The notes under the pieces: generated by a model
Database searches by the model: none
What the model saw: the letters and a program-made list of their open reading frames with translations, nothing else
What the model was told of the DNA's origin: nothing
Shown here: positions 53,021 through 62,256 of the stretch, one piece after another
Layout: each line of letters starts with the position of its first letter
Position numbering within the stretch: position 1 is the first letter of the stretch
Translations under genes and position numbers: made by a program
Assembly (NCBI RefSeq): GCF_004138295.1
Contig: NZ_SCFM01000012.1
Coordinates: forward strand, 186,001 to 250,000
DNA length: 64,000 nucleotides
Reading direction: 5' to 3'
DNA from: Ectobacillus funiculus
GTDB lineage: Bacteria; Bacillota; Bacilli; Bacillales; Bacillaceae_G

Positions 53021-55756
53021 TTATCCTTGTCCATTCATATCCTGCATAGCAGCCAGCTCTCCCTCTGTGATGAGAACATCACGCGGCTTTGTTCCGCGAG
53101 CCTCCGAAATAATGCCTTGTGCTTCCATTTCTTCAATAAGACGTGCAGCACGATTATAACCAATTCGGAAGCGACGTTGCACAGATGAGGCAGATGCGCC
53201 GCCCTGCTCCAATACAAACTGACAAGCATCATAAAATAGCTCATCCTCTGCTGCGTGCTGCTCTGCCTTCGCCAGCAAATCATCCTGCTGAAACATATAG
53301 CATGGCTTCATTTGCTGTTTTACATGCTGCACGGTACGCTCAATTTCCTCATCTGATACATATACCCCCTGCAGACGAACCGTTTTTGATGTGCCATTTT
53401 CTAAAAATAACATATCCCCGCGTCCAAGTAATTTTTCTGCCCCTGCAGTATCGATAATGGTCCGAGAGTCAACCTGAGACGATACAGTAAAAGCAATACG
53501 TGTCGGTATATTTGACTTAATGAGCCCAGTAATTACATCCACAGACGGGCGCTGCGTCGCGACAAGCAAATGAATTCCACATGCACGCGCCTTTTGCGCA
53601 ATACGGCAAATAGCTTCTTCTACATCAGCAGCTGCTACCATCATTAAATCTGCCAACTCATCAATTACGATGACAATGTAAGGCAGCTGCTGTCCTGGCG
53701 CTTGCTTTTGCTCAACAAGATCATTATACCTTGTTAAATCACGGGCACCTGCATGTGCAAATGACTCGTATCGACGGTCCATTTCTTCTACAGCCCACTT
53801 CAACGCAGCCGTAGCTGCTTTTGCATCTGTAATCACTGGAGATACAAGATGAGGCACTTCATTATACGGTGCCAACTCGACCATTTTCGGGTCAATCAAC
53901 ATAAGCTTCACCTCATGAGGCATAGCTTTATATAAGATACTTGTCAAAATTGCGTTGATACACACACTCTTTCCGGATCCGGTCGAGCCTGCAATCAACC
54001 CATGCGGCATTTTGCGGATATCAGTTACAATCGGTGCACCGGAAATATCCAAACCAAGCGCAACCGTTAGAGGCGAATCACTTTTTGCAAACTCAGGACT
54101 ACGCAAAATTTCTCGCAAAAACACTGGCTTGCTTTCCTTATTCGGCACCTCAATGCCAACTGCATTCTTGCCCGGAATCGGCGCTTCAATACGAATATCG
54201 CGTGCAGCTAAATTTAGCTTAATATCATCGGATAAATTAGTAATTTTATTAACCTTGACTCCTGGGTCAGGCTGTACTTCAAAACGCGTAACAGAAGGTC
54301 CTTGTGTCAGATTCACAACCTTGGCACCTACATTAAAATTAAAGAATGTTGTATTGAGCAATTCCATTTGCTCCTGCAGCCACTCGTCATCATTCACTTC
54401 TAAACGCGATGGAACATGCAATAAATGTATAGGCGGTAGCGTATATAGTGGCATTTCTTGCTTCTTTTGCTCCAAGCGAAGCCTGTCCTGCTTAAGCATC
54501 ATTACGTTATACGGCACAAACCGCTTTCTCTCACGCCCCTCGACCTTTACAGACTGAGGGTTTTCAAGAGGCCCCTTTTCTTCCGCTGCCTCTACCACCT
54601 TAGAAGTCTCTTGTCCCTGCTGCTCTTTAGCTTCCTCTTCCCCCAATAGCTCACTTGTTTCTACTGCCTCTGTCTCTTCAGAAGATTCTTGCTCCTGCTG
54701 CTCTTTAGCTTCCTCTTCCTCCAGCAGCTCACTTGTTTCTACTGCCTCTGCCTCTTCAGAAGATTCTTGCTCCTGCTGCTCTTTAGCTTCCTCTTCCTCC
54801 AATAGCTCACTTGTTTCTACTGCCTCTGCCTCTTCAGAAGATTCTTGCTCCTGCTGCTCCTTAGCTTCCTCTTCCTTCAGTAGCTCACTCGCTACTTCTG
54901 TCTCTTCAGAAGATTCTTGCTCCTGCTGCTCTTTAGCTTCCTCTTCCTTCAGTAGCTCACTCGCTTTTACTGCTTTTACTGCTTCTGCCTCTTCAGAGGG
55001 TCCTTGCTCCTGCTGTTCTCCTTCTGATGCAAAATCCTCCAGCTCAGGTAGCCCCACTGTTTTTAGTTCTGTTAGTGCTTCGTTCTGCACAACTTGCACT
55101 ACCTCTGGCTTTTCATAAGCCTTTTCCACATACTCCTTACTTAAGAGTGTTTGCTCTTCAGTATCTCCGTATGCCTTTTCGATGTGTATCGCTTCCGTCT
55201 TCTCAAAAACTGATACGTATCCATTTTTCTCAAGCCATGCATCCACTACTGATTTTCTTTCATTTGACAGTACGATATCCTCATCCTCAACAGGCGGACG
55301 CTTTTCTTCCACCTGCCCTGGACGTGTATAACCAAAAACAGGCGATGGGACTTCAGTCGGACGAAAAGGAACACGGCTAGACTCTGGCAATTGTGGACGA
55401 GTAAAGACCTGCTCCTCAGGCTGCTGCAATGTAGGTTCCGTTACATGCTGCGGCACAGAAGGCCGTGCTTGTTCAGGCTGCTCCCACTGCAATGAACGAG
55501 GGCGGGGTCTGCTTCTATCCTGTTCTATAGAAGGCTGCCTTTTTACCTGATCAGTTCGAACAGGCTCACGTCTCTCAAGCGGTTCATTAATATCTAGCGG
55601 AAACCGAAATTTCCCCTTTGGGTATTGATAAGTCACTCTAGCCTCTATTTCTTTTTGTAACGGTTCATATTTGTCTATAACAGGCGAATGATCTGTTTGA
55701 GGAGCTTCAGGTACACTCTCCTCCTTCTTCAACAGTTTTTTCATCCAATCTAACAT
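53021..55756 (-). CDS. sftA: FtsK/SpoIIIE-family DNA translocase SftA, with acidic tandem repeats
   Basis: Soluble DNA motor that clears chromosome arms from the vegetative septum. 911 residues without membrane helices, which separates it from SpoIIIE. A variable Pro/Gln/Glu-rich linker (about 20-385) carries five near-identical copies of a 26-residue unit (24 in one), such as SELLEEEEAKEQQEQESSEE, at about 255-382. The motor follows: Walker A AGSTGSGKSVC (about 593), Walker B YIVIVIDELADLMM (about 699), and the winged-helix gamma domain (about 835-911). The ATG at 55756 is chosen; 59 extra upstream codons read into a repeat copy. Confidence 0.93.
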   Translation of the reverse strand: MLDWMKKLLKKEESVPEAPQTDHSPVIDKYEPLQKEIEARVTYQYPKGKFRFPLDINEPLERREPVRTDQVKRQPSIEQDRSRPRPRSLQWEQPEQARPSVPQHVTEPTLQQPEEQVFTRPQLPESSRVPFRPTEVPSPVFGYTRPGQVEEKRPPVEDEDIVLSNERKSVVDAWLEKNGYVSVFEKTEAIHIEKAYGDTEEQTLLSKEYVEKAYEKPEVVQVVQNEALTELKTVGLPELEDFASEGEQQEQGPSEEAEAVKAVKASELLKEEEAKEQQEQESSEETEVASELLKEEEAKEQQEQESSEEAEAVETSELLEEEEAKEQQEQESSEEAEAVETSELLEEEEAKEQQEQESSEETEAVETSELLGEEEAKEQQGQETSKVVEAAEEKGPLENPQSVKVEGRERKRFVPYNVMMLKQDRLRLEQKKQEMPLYTLPPIHLLHVPSRLEVNDDEWLQEQMELLNTTFFNFNVGAKVVNLTQGPSVTRFEVQPDPGVKVNKITNLSDDIKLNLAARDIRIEAPIPGKNAVGIEVPNKESKPVFLREILRSPEFAKSDSPLTVALGLDISGAPIVTDIRKMPHGLIAGSTGSGKSVCINAILTSILYKAMPHEVKLMLIDPKMVELAPYNEVPHLVSPVITDAKAATAALKWAVEEMDRRYESFAHAGARDLTRYNDLVEQKQAPGQQLPYIVIVIDELADLMMVAAADVEEAICRIAQKARACGIHLLVATQRPSVDVITGLIKSNIPTRIAFTVSSQVDSRTIIDTAGAEKLLGRGDMLFLENGTSKTVRLQGVYVSDEEIERTVQHVKQQMKPCYMFQQDDLLAKAEQHAAEDELFYDACQFVLEQGGASASSVQRRFRIGYNRAARLIEEMEAQGIISEARGTKPRDVLITEGELAAMQDMNGQG
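54610..55000 (-). repeat. 78-bp coding tandem repeat within sftA
   Basis: CTCTTTAGCTTCCTCTTC recurs at 54623, 54701, 54779, 54857 (as CTCCTTAG) and 54929: period 78 bp, once 72 bp (two codons shorter). All units stay in frame, so copy number can change without disrupting the gene. Confidence 0.93.
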
Positions 55757-55870
55757 GCAGTACCACTCTTTCTGCAAAATAATAACATCTTTTATTGTAA
55801 CAGCATTATAGCGAATGTGGGAAAAAAAATTATAGGAGACAAAATCCCCTAGCAACACTACATAATATGT

Positions 55871-56006
55871 AAAGAAAACTCGCCGATTGGCGAGCCAGCC
55901 CTTGGGCGAAGACAGAGGCGTAGTTGCACTCATATTACATTCCTAAAATTTCCAACTACACCGAATTCATTTCTACCTGGAAATTTGCGCCTGCTTAGAA
56001 GCGCAA
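55871..56006 (+). repeat. Dispersed element, full copy upstream of sftA
   Basis: Hairpin 1 is perfect; GCCAGCCCTTGGGCG hairpin 2; GTAGTTG pairs with CAACTAC and AAATTTCC with GGAAATTT. The right end is unusual (TTGCGCCTGCTTAGAAGCGC) and abuts a stem-loop. Confidence 0.92.
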
Positions 56007-56043
56007 AAAAGCAAAAACCACCTAGATAGCGGCTTTTGCTTTT
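56005..56043 (-). terminator. Stem-loop terminator between ytpQ and sftA
   Basis: AAAAAGCAAAA / TTTTGCTTTT with a GC-containing inner part; T-rich tail on minus. It lies between two repeat copies. Confidence 0.55.
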
Positions 56044-56087
56044 GAATCCATTTATTAGATGCTACTGCCTTATCGTCGCTGTAGGAT

Positions 56088-56217
56088 AAAGAAAACTTAC
56101 TAATTGGCAAGCCGTTAGAAAAAAGTAGCAGCGTAGTTACACTTACACCTTGTTCCTAAAATTTCTGGCTACGTCGAATTCACTTCTACCTGGAAATTTA
56201 TACTTTCTTAAGTGCAA
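56088..56217 (+). repeat. Dispersed element, full copy after ytpQ
   Basis: Hairpin 1 is AT-shifted (CTTACTAATTGGCAAG); hairpin 2 is lost. GCGTAG/CTACGTC is kept, as is AAATTTCT/GGAAATTT. It lies 43 bp from the ytpQ stop without an obvious terminator between. Confidence 0.9.
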
Positions 56218-56260
56218 AAGCAGTAATTACCTAAGAAAACATAATGGATTCACAGACTTT

Positions 56261-57070
56261 TTACTCTTGCTCATTATCCTTCTGCCGACGTTTTTTCCCT
56301 AAAATAAAAATTGGCTCTAGTTCCTTATTTTCATACATAAAAGAAAGAGCGGTAATTGGAACGCGACCTTCAAAGAAAAATTTCATCGTCATTTGCGCAA
56401 TAATATCGTAGCCAATCTCGTTTCGAAGATCTGCAATGATTAACACATCCTGATGCGGCACCGCAACGACCATATCTCCTTCAATCTGCCCCTTCATATC
56501 TATTAAAAGGGAATCATCTAGCACTCGGCTGGCATCATAACCATCATTTTGATTAAAAAAGTAAAATACATTGCCCGCTACTTCGTCAGACTTTACCTTA
56601 CGCGGCAGGGAGCGAAGGTGAAACAGGGCCATCTCCTTTACCTGCTGTTCATCAAGACCTAGATTTTGAAGGAGACGTTGATCGATGAGACGATATGTTT
56701 TTTCAGAATCAAGAGCATAATAAATCCTTGTTTCTGCTGTGTGCTCTGTTGTAACAAACGGATTTCCTTCCTCTTGCTCCATAGGAAAGGAAGTAGAGCG
56801 GATAACAGGTAAAATCCGCTCTGCCTGTGTCCCTTCTCTATGCATCGCGAGCAGTGCTTCTTCTACGTAATACACGATTTCCTCTACAGCCTTCTCTTGC
56901 TTTTGCTCCCATTTCGCAACGATACCTGGCAAGGAAACTGTAATACCTTTTTTAGTTTCCTTATCCTCGATCCGTAGCGTCTCTTTTTCCCTGTCATATT
57001 GAAACTGCCATTCTGGCCGTTCCAGCCTCCTGATCAGCTCATCCTTCACTTTCTTGCTTGTTATTTTCAT
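56261..57070 (-). CDS. ytpQ: DUF1444 family protein YtpQ
   Basis: 269 residues, soluble, function unknown. N-terminus [20 protein letters not shown], an acidic middle with [19 protein letters not shown] and the hydrophobic [20 protein letters not shown] near the C-terminus. The start codon overlaps the ytpP stop by 4 bp (ATGA), so the two are coupled. ytpR, which lies next to ytpQ in B. subtilis, is not present on either side here. Confidence 0.83.
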   Translation of the reverse strand: MKITSKKVKDELIRRLERPEWQFQYDREKETLRIEDKETKKGITVSLPGIVAKWEQKQEKAVEEIVYYVEEALLAMHREGTQAERILPVIRSTSFPMEQEEGNPFVTTEHTAETRIYYALDSEKTYRLIDQRLLQNLGLDEQQVKEMALFHLRSLPRKVKSDEVAGNVFYFFNQNDGYDASRVLDDSLLIDMKGQIEGDMVVAVPHQDVLIIADLRNEIGYDIIAQMTMKFFFEGRVPITALSFMYENKELEPIFILGKKRRQKDNEQE

Positions 57071-57387
57071 TGCTTGCGAAGTCCTTCCAAAAATGCCTCA
57101 ATTTGCTCTTGCGTTTTTCGATCCTTATTCACAAATCTCCCAATTTCTGCTCCCTTGCTATAAACAACAAAGCTCGGAATTCCAAATACATCTAGTTCGC
57201 GGCAAAGGTCAATAAACTTGTCACGATCAACAAAAACGAATGTAAAATCACTATATGCCTCTTCCACCTCCGGCATAAATGGCTTAATGAATACACAATC
57301 CGGACACCAATCTGCTGAAAATAAAAATACAACGTTCTGTTCTTGTTGTAATGTCTGGAACTGTTCCACGCTTTCAAGTACTTTCAT
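57067..57387 (-). CDS. ytpP: Thioredoxin-like protein YtpP
   Basis: 106-residue thioredoxin fold with active site [17 protein letters not shown] (WCPDC, in place of WCGPC), cis-Pro in [13 protein letters not shown]. Likely a thiol oxidoreductase; B. subtilis YtpP is reported to take part in bacillithiol/thiol redox balance. The ATG at 57387 follows GAAGGAGAGTG; 31 upstream codons in frame are excluded. Coupled to ytpQ. Confidence 0.88.
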   Translation of the reverse strand: MKVLESVEQFQTLQQEQNVVFLFSADWCPDCVFIKPFMPEVEEAYSDFTFVFVDRDKFIDLCRELDVFGIPSFVVYSKGAEIGRFVNKDRKTQEQIEAFLEGLRKQ

Positions 57388-57451
57388 ATGTACACTCTCC
57401 TTCTTTCTTCTGCTGTTTACTTTACTCGTCCCAGCGGGCCTTTTGCAACTG

Positions 57452-57955
57452 TTATGCTTTTGAATACATATATTGCCCAACGAGCAGTTTTGCTACATGG
57501 GTAAACATCTCTTCCCGATCTATATACCCATTCGTAAAAATACCAATTGCGCCCTCACTGCTGCGAATATCTCGACGTTTCGTATAATTATCCATAATTT
57601 CACTTAGCTCTTTTCCAGAAAGAAGCGGATGCAAAAATTCATCAGGTAATTGTATACGTGCTCCTCCCGCATAAAACATTTCCCCGTGACGAGTCACAAG
57701 CGCTCCCCAGTTGCATAAAAACAGACCTCGTCCTGTTTCAAGCACACCGCCTTCTAGGCCGATTGCAACATCAGCATCTGTTTGTTCCAAGGCATTTCTA
57801 GCCCGATTCACAGCACCCTGTAATGTCTCCTCATCAGAAAATGGTTGATCAGCTACACCAGACAAAGCAGGAACGGAGACAAGTGTTGCTTCTGGAAACG
57901 CATTCCGTACCGCACCCGTTTTTGTTTTATTTGTAGAACCTACTGCTACCTTCAT
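57452..57955 (-). CDS. DUF84 (YjjX-like) non-canonical NTP phosphatase
   Basis: 167 residues. KVAVGSTNKTKTGAVRNAF at the N-terminus, ADVAIGLEGGVLETGRGLFL and the C-terminal RRDIRSSEGAIGIFTNGYID match the inosine/xanthosine triphosphatase family of ITPase-like fold. Expected role: hydrolysis of ITP/XTP to keep damaged purines out of RNA and DNA. The ATG at 57955 follows CGGAGGAACG. It lies between ytoP and ytpP. Confidence 0.85.
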   Translation of the reverse strand: MKVAVGSTNKTKTGAVRNAFPEATLVSVPALSGVADQPFSDEETLQGAVNRARNALEQTDADVAIGLEGGVLETGRGLFLCNWGALVTRHGEMFYAGGARIQLPDEFLHPLLSGKELSEIMDNYTKRRDIRSSEGAIGIFTNGYIDREEMFTHVAKLLVGQYMYSKA

Positions 57956-58001
57956 CCATCGTTCCTCCGTTTTTAAAACATCAGTAATGCTTACTCTTCT
58001 A

Positions 58002-59075
58002 TTACTTGCTCCGAATCGTTTCAAGTGTTGTACGATCAGTTGCTTTCACAAGCTTTACAAGCAGCTCCTTTGCTGCGGCGTAGTCATCTACGTGCATGAT
58101 TGATGCATGTGTGTGGATATAACGAGCACATACACCAATTACACCAGACGGAACACCAGAATTGCTAGTATGAACGCGCCCCGCATCTGTTCCACCTTGC
58201 GAAACAAAATATTGGTACGGAATCTGATTTGTTTCCGCCGTATCCAAAATAAACTCAACCATTCCTTTGTGCGTAACCATGGAGCGATCAAAAATACGTA
58301 AAAGCGCTCCTTTCCCCAACTGCCCAAACTCCTTCTTATCACCGGCTGCATCATTTGCCGGACTTGCGTCAAGGGCAAAGAAAATATCAGGCTGGATCAT
58401 ATTTGCCGCTGTTTGCGCACCGCGAAGACCAACCTCCTCCTGCACAGTCGCACCAGAATACAGCACATTTGGCAACTTATCATTCTGTACCTCTTTTAAA
58501 AGCTCGATCGCTAAGCCGCATCCATAACGATTATCCCATGCTTTTGCAAGAATTTTCTTGTCGTTTGCCATTGGCGTAAACGGGCATATCGGCACAATTT
58601 GCTGTCCTGGCTTGACCCCGAGAGCCAGCGCATGCTCACGATCATCGGCTCCAATGTCGATGAGCATATTTTTTATATCCATTGGCTTAGCACGCATCTC
58701 ATCACTTAAGATGTGAGGCGGAATGGAGGCAATTACGCCAATAATCGGCTTGTCATCGGTTATAATTTGTACACGCTGCGCAAGTAATACCTGACTCCAC
58801 CAACCACCGAGCGGTTGAAAGCGAAGCATGCCATTTTTCGTGATTTGCGTCACCATGAAGCCAACTTCATCCATATGACCGGCTACCATCACACGAGGAC
58901 CATTTTCATCGCCCTTTTTCACGCCGAAAACACTGCCCAGACGATCCTGAAGGATTTCATCGGAATATTTCTTAAGCTCTTCCTTCATAAAGCGGCGAAC
59001 ACTGTGTTCAAACCCCGATGCGCCGGGAAGCTCCGTTAATGTACGAAATAGATTCAACGTTTCTTGATTCATCAA
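58002..59075 (-). CDS. ytoP: M42 family glutamyl-aminopeptidase-like metallopeptidase YtoP
   Basis: 357 residues, dinuclear zinc peptidase of tetrahedral type. Ligands: His/Asp in [14 protein letters not shown], Asp in [16 protein letters not shown], the catalytic Glu pair in [16 protein letters not shown], Asp in [13 protein letters not shown] and the C-terminal His in [20 protein letters not shown]. Degrades peptides from the N-terminus in the cytoplasm. The start at 59075 follows AGGAGG (AAAGAGGAGGTCATTTG). Confidence 0.92.
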   Translation of the reverse strand: MMNQETLNLFRTLTELPGASGFEHSVRRFMKEELKKYSDEILQDRLGSVFGVKKGDENGPRVMVAGHMDEVGFMVTQITKNGMLRFQPLGGWWSQVLLAQRVQIITDDKPIIGVIASIPPHILSDEMRAKPMDIKNMLIDIGADDREHALALGVKPGQQIVPICPFTPMANDKKILAKAWDNRYGCGLAIELLKEVQNDKLPNVLYSGATVQEEVGLRGAQTAANMIQPDIFFALDASPANDAAGDKKEFGQLGKGALLRIFDRSMVTHKGMVEFILDTAETNQIPYQYFVSQGGTDAGRVHTSNSGVPSGVIGVCARYIHTHASIMHVDDYAAAKELLVKLVKATDRTTLETIRSK

Positions 59076-59098
59076 ATGACCTCCTCTTTTTGATTAGG

Positions 59099-59226
59099 GT
59101 GAAGAAAACTCGCCGATTAGCGAGCTATTAGAAGCGTAGCGTAGTTGCACTACACTTTATTTCTAAAATTCCTTGCTGCGTTGAACTCGCTTCTAGCTGA
59201 AAATTTATACCTTCTTAAAGTGCAAG
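59099..59226 (+). repeat. Dispersed element, diverged full copy upstream of ytoP
   Basis: AGAAAACTCGCCGATTAGCGAG; hairpin 2 is replaced by a short TTAGAAGCGTAGCGTAG stretch; the right half ends CTTCTTAAAGTGC. No terminator is adjacent. Confidence 0.88.
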
Positions 59227-59356
59227 AAAGCAAAACGAGACGATTCCACTTTTCCCATAGGATACTTTTTCCTATATACTCTGATTCTTATTGTAGCGAA
59301 ATTCTACAAATGTCGCTAGTTTCTTCTTTTTTTGAGGATTTTCGATTATACTTGAT

Positions 59357-59486
59357 AAAGAATACTCGCCGACTGATGAGCCGTTAGGCGAAGACAGAGG
59401 CGTAGTTGCACTTACACTGTATTCCGACAATTTCCGACTACGTCGAATTGACTTCTAGCCGGAAATGTATACTTTCCTACAGTGAA
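59357..59486 (+). repeat. Dispersed element, full copy upstream of ytzB
   Basis: CTCGCCGACTGATGAG hairpin 1 with one mismatch, shortened hairpin 2 (CCGTTAGG), GCGTAGTTG/CGACTACGTC and ATTTCC/GGAAAT. It ends 35 bp before the ytzB start, so it lies in its promoter region. Confidence 0.92.
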
Positions 59487-59520
59487 ATAAAAACCATTCT
59501 GTTCAATAGAGGTGGAAGCG

Positions 59521-59832
59521 ATGAATTGGAAAAGCTTGCTCATCGGTATGGGCTTAGGTGTAACTGCCGGATATTTCGCAGCAGTAAAATTGCAGCAAGG
59601 CAGTCATCTTTCGTCCGAAAAAGCATTGCACATGGCAAAAAAATCATTTGAAGATAAAGGTGAAATTACAGGCTCTTGGATTCACATGGTACCAGAGGTG
59701 TTAGAACGCTACAATTTAACATACGACGTGTATCGCGGTGGCATTACAGCTCTCATCGACGGTATGCAGGAACGATTTGAATTTTTAGTAGATGCCAAGA
59801 CAGGAACAATTTTAGAAGTAATTGAAGACTAA
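59521..59832 (+). CDS. ytzB: PepSY-domain membrane-anchored protein YtzB
   Basis: 103 residues. N-terminal transmembrane anchor (SLLIGMGLGVTAGYFAAVKL), then a single PepSY domain (about 40-103: VYRGGITALIDGMQERFEF, VDAKTGTILEV). PepSY domains are thought to inhibit or chaperone peptidases at the cell surface. The ATG at 59521 follows AGAGGTGG; an ATG three codons earlier has a poorer spacing. Flanked on both sides by repeat copies, the right one starting on its stop codon. Confidence 0.87.
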   Translation: MNWKSLLIGMGLGVTAGYFAAVKLQQGSHLSSEKALHMAKKSFEDKGEITGSWIHMVPEVLERYNLTYDVYRGGITALIDGMQERFEFLVDAKTGTILEVIED

Positions 59833-59965
59833 AAAACTTGCCAACTGGCGAGCCCTGCCCTTGGGCGAAGACGAAGACGTAGTCGCACTTATACCGTATT
59901 CTTAAAATTTCCGACTACGTCGAATTCGTCTCTAGGTGGAAATGTATACTTTCTTACAGTGAAGT
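59831..59965 (+). repeat. Dispersed element, full copy on the ytzB stop codon
   Basis: Left end AAAAAACTTGCCAACTGGCGAG begins within the ytzB TAA. Hairpin 2 is perfect. The long-range pair is a perfect 10 bp, GACGTAGTCG / CGACTACGTC: two positions usually unpaired have changed to complementary bases. Confidence 0.95.
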
Positions 59966-59975
59966 AAAGTCCTTC

Positions 59976-60833
59976 TTATAGGGGCTTTTTATTTCCCTCT
60001 GCTTCCACCTTTTCCGTTAGCACTCCTTCTCTATCCCACTTAACCGCACGGTAATAATAATCGTGATAAAACGTAAACCAAGCTTTCTGTTCTACACCAT
60101 ATGATATCCATTGTTGTTTCTGCGAAATGGATGTCATTGGATAATCATCATACGCCATAACCCAAAGAACATTTTGATGCGCATGCGTTGGCAATAAGTC
60201 CCCAAGATGCAGTAATATTTCTCCCTTGTCCTGCACCAGCACAATTGCATGTCCATCACTATGACCTCCTGTATGCACCATACGTACCTGCTCTGTAATC
60301 CTAATATCCTTTTGAAATGTTTGCACCTGATGCACAATTGGTTCCCAGTTCTCTCTCCAATATGTATTTCGTGAACGAATATTCGGACCGCGCATTTCGT
60401 TCCATTCAACCTCTGATACATAAATCCTTGCATTCGGAAATACTGACGTTAATTGTCCATTTTCCTTCTTTGTTAAACCGGAGGCATGATCAAAGTGCAA
60501 ATGTGTCATGAGAACAATATGAATATCCTGAGGTGTTAATCCAAGCTTTGAAAGGGATTCACTAACAGCAGACTCTGCGGTTACCCCTTGATTCCGCTTC
60601 ATTTTGTCGCTCATTTTATCATTTCCAATTCCCGAGTCAATCAACATATTCCCGTCTTTTGTTTGTAACAAAATTGGATCTGTGCGAAGCGGAATTTGAT
60701 TTTGTTCATTATATTCGTACTTGCGTGACCAAAGCGGCTTTGGCACCACCCCAAACATCGCTCCACCATCTAAGTTGCTCCGCCCGCCTGTAAGCCATGT
60801 GACACTGATTTCTCCTATCTGCATTGTATCCAT
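59976..60833 (-). CDS. ytnP: Quorum-quenching type lactonase YtnP (metallo-beta-lactamase fold)
   Basis: 285 residues. Metal site [16 protein letters not shown] (HxHxDH), [15 protein letters not shown] (His), [13 protein letters not shown] (Asp) and a C-terminal His in [10 protein letters not shown]. subtilis YtnP degrades a Streptomyces streptomycin-inducing signal, and relatives are acyl-homoserine lactonases; substrate here is inferred. The ATG at 60833 follows AAGGGGAGTGG; 11 upstream codons are excluded. Soluble, no signal peptide. Confidence 0.85.
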   Translation of the reverse strand: MDTMQIGEISVTWLTGGRSNLDGGAMFGVVPKPLWSRKYEYNEQNQIPLRTDPILLQTKDGNMLIDSGIGNDKMSDKMKRNQGVTAESAVSESLSKLGLTPQDIHIVLMTHLHFDHASGLTKKENGQLTSVFPNARIYVSEVEWNEMRGPNIRSRNTYWRENWEPIVHQVQTFQKDIRITEQVRMVHTGGHSDGHAIVLVQDKGEILLHLGDLLPTHAHQNVLWVMAYDDYPMTSISQKQQWISYGVEQKAWFTFYHDYYYRAVKWDREGVLTEKVEAEGNKKPL

Positions 60834-60894
60834 GTTACCACTCCCCTTTTCCAGTAATTGTAACATACCTAAAAGAAGTTATTACACAACAAAG

Positions 60895-60924
60895 CAAAAA
60901 ACCTGTGCTTCATAGCACAGGTTC
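60895..60924 (-). terminator. Terminator overlapping the trmB stop
   Basis: On minus AACCTGTGCT / AGCACAGGTT, loop ATGA, then TTTT; the last trmB codons form the 5' arm. Confidence 0.8.
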
Positions 60925-61563
60925 ATTACGAAATCTTGCTTCTACGCGATAAATACGATTTCCTTTACTTGAGAATTTCTCTTCATACTCCGTCATAATA
61001 TTACCTTCAAAATCGCTGTTATGCAGATCAAGACTAATATAGTGCAGCAGCATGCCATACTCCGCAAGACTCATAAGAGAATATTCAAACAATCCTTGGT
61101 TATCCGTTTTAAAGTGAATTTCTCCATCCTTTACCAGCACTTGCTCATAATTTCGCAAAAACGATTTATGCGTTAAACGCCGTTTTTCATGTCGAGCCTT
61201 TGGCCATGGATCAGAAAAATTCAAATAGACACGATCAATTTCTTCACTTGCGAAAAATACAGTTAAATCCTTCGCATCCTTATTAATCAGTTTCAAATTC
61301 GGCACTTCTTCATCAATCAGCTTTTGTAAGGCATCAACAACCACACTTGAAAATTTCTCAATACCGATATAATTAATATGGGGATGTGCTTTTGCCATTT
61401 CATAAATAAAACGACCACGCCCTGTCCCAACTTCGATGTGAATCGGATTATCATTTCCAAAGAGTTTTCCCCAGCTGCCTTTATAAGCCTCTGGATCGGC
61501 AATTACAAATTGCGGATAAGTTTCAATCATTTCCATTGCATATGGTTTATGTCTAAGACGCAT
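60910..61563 (-). CDS. trmB: tRNA (guanine-N7-)-methyltransferase
   Basis: Makes 7-methylguanosine at position 46 of tRNA. 217 residues, class I methyltransferase: [20 protein letters not shown] (SAM), [14 protein letters not shown], and the family signature [23 protein letters not shown] start at 61563. Monocistronic with its own terminator; a repeat copy begins 31 bp upstream of the start codon. Confidence 0.95.
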   Translation of the reverse strand: MRLRHKPYAMEMIETYPQFVIADPEAYKGSWGKLFGNDNPIHIEVGTGRGRFIYEMAKAHPHINYIGIEKFSSVVVDALQKLIDEEVPNLKLINKDAKDLTVFFASEEIDRVYLNFSDPWPKARHEKRRLTHKSFLRNYEQVLVKDGEIHFKTDNQGLFEYSLMSLAEYGMLLHYISLDLHNSDFEGNIMTEYEEKFSSKGNRIYRVEARFRNEPVL

Positions 61564-61593
61564 CAGTATTCTTCCCTTCTTAATCCAACAAAT

Positions 61594-61729
61594 AAAGAAA
61601 ACTCGCCGACTAGCGAGCCCTGCCTTTGGGCGAAGACAGAGGCGTAGCCCTACTTATACTGTATTCCTAAAATTTTCGACTACGTCGAATTCACTTCTAG
61701 CTGGAAATTTATACTTTCTTACAGTGTAA
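61594..61729 (+). repeat. Dispersed element, full copy upstream of trmB
   Basis: CTCGCCGACTAGCGAG, GCCTTTGGGC, GCGTAGCCC with CGACTACGTC, TTTTC/GGAAA, right end ATACTTTCTTACAGTGTAAAA. Beyond it a small hairpin-like ACCAAGT/ACTCGGT follows. Confidence 0.95.
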
Positions 61730-61977
61730 AAAACCAAGTACACGCGCACTCGGTCTTTCTCTCGTATAAAACAAACAGCAATCACGGAAACTACAAAGGA
61801 ACAACAAGCAAAGCAGACACAGCTGAAGTTTCTCCCACAGTAAACGGTTCTTCCCACAGAAAGACACTTTTTCTGTTTATAGAGAAGATGCTTTTACAAA
61901 AAGGGGCTAGACCGAGTCCGCTAGACAAAGCCCCAAATGTTCTACTTTCTTATTCTTTTACAAAAGGATGTGTTGAT

Positions 61978-62256
61978 ATGCCTCTCAACCATGAGCATCA
62001 AATGACTGTATTAAAAGACATTCTAACAAATCATCAGTGTGACTGCTGCGGAACTATAGCCGAATGCGAACAAATGGAACGCATTATCAAGTCACTCATG
62101 ACAAACGACAATGTAGCTGACGATACAAGAACTATGCTGAACGACGTCTATTATTATAGCCAATCAGGAAAATATTCTCCTGATTTAGATCAGCATATTT
62201 CGAATCACCAGAATGAACTTTCTCAATGGATTTCTGGAATAGATAGCCTATCCTAA
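61978..62256 (+). CDS. ytzH: YtzH-like protein
   Basis: 92 residues, acidic, probably helical. It starts MPLNHEHQMTVLKDILTNHQ and has a CxxC pair with a third cysteine (CDCCGTIAECEQMERII) and SQSGKYSPDLDQHIS. Function unknown; conserved next to ytmP. The ATG at 61978 follows AAAGGATG; 30 in-frame codons upstream are discounted. The stop overlaps the convergent ytmP stop by 4 bp. Confidence 0.85.
   Translation: MPLNHEHQMTVLKDILTNHQCDCCGTIAECEQMERIIKSLMTNDNVADDTRTMLNDVYYYSQSGKYSPDLDQHISNHQNELSQWISGIDSLS

Noticed and set aside
55757-55933. N-terminal 59-residue extension of SftA
   Set aside because: The extension is translated from an element copy and intergenic DNA and lacks a ribosome binding site at its start. 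The ATG at 55756 is better placed and gives the MLDWMKKLL start.
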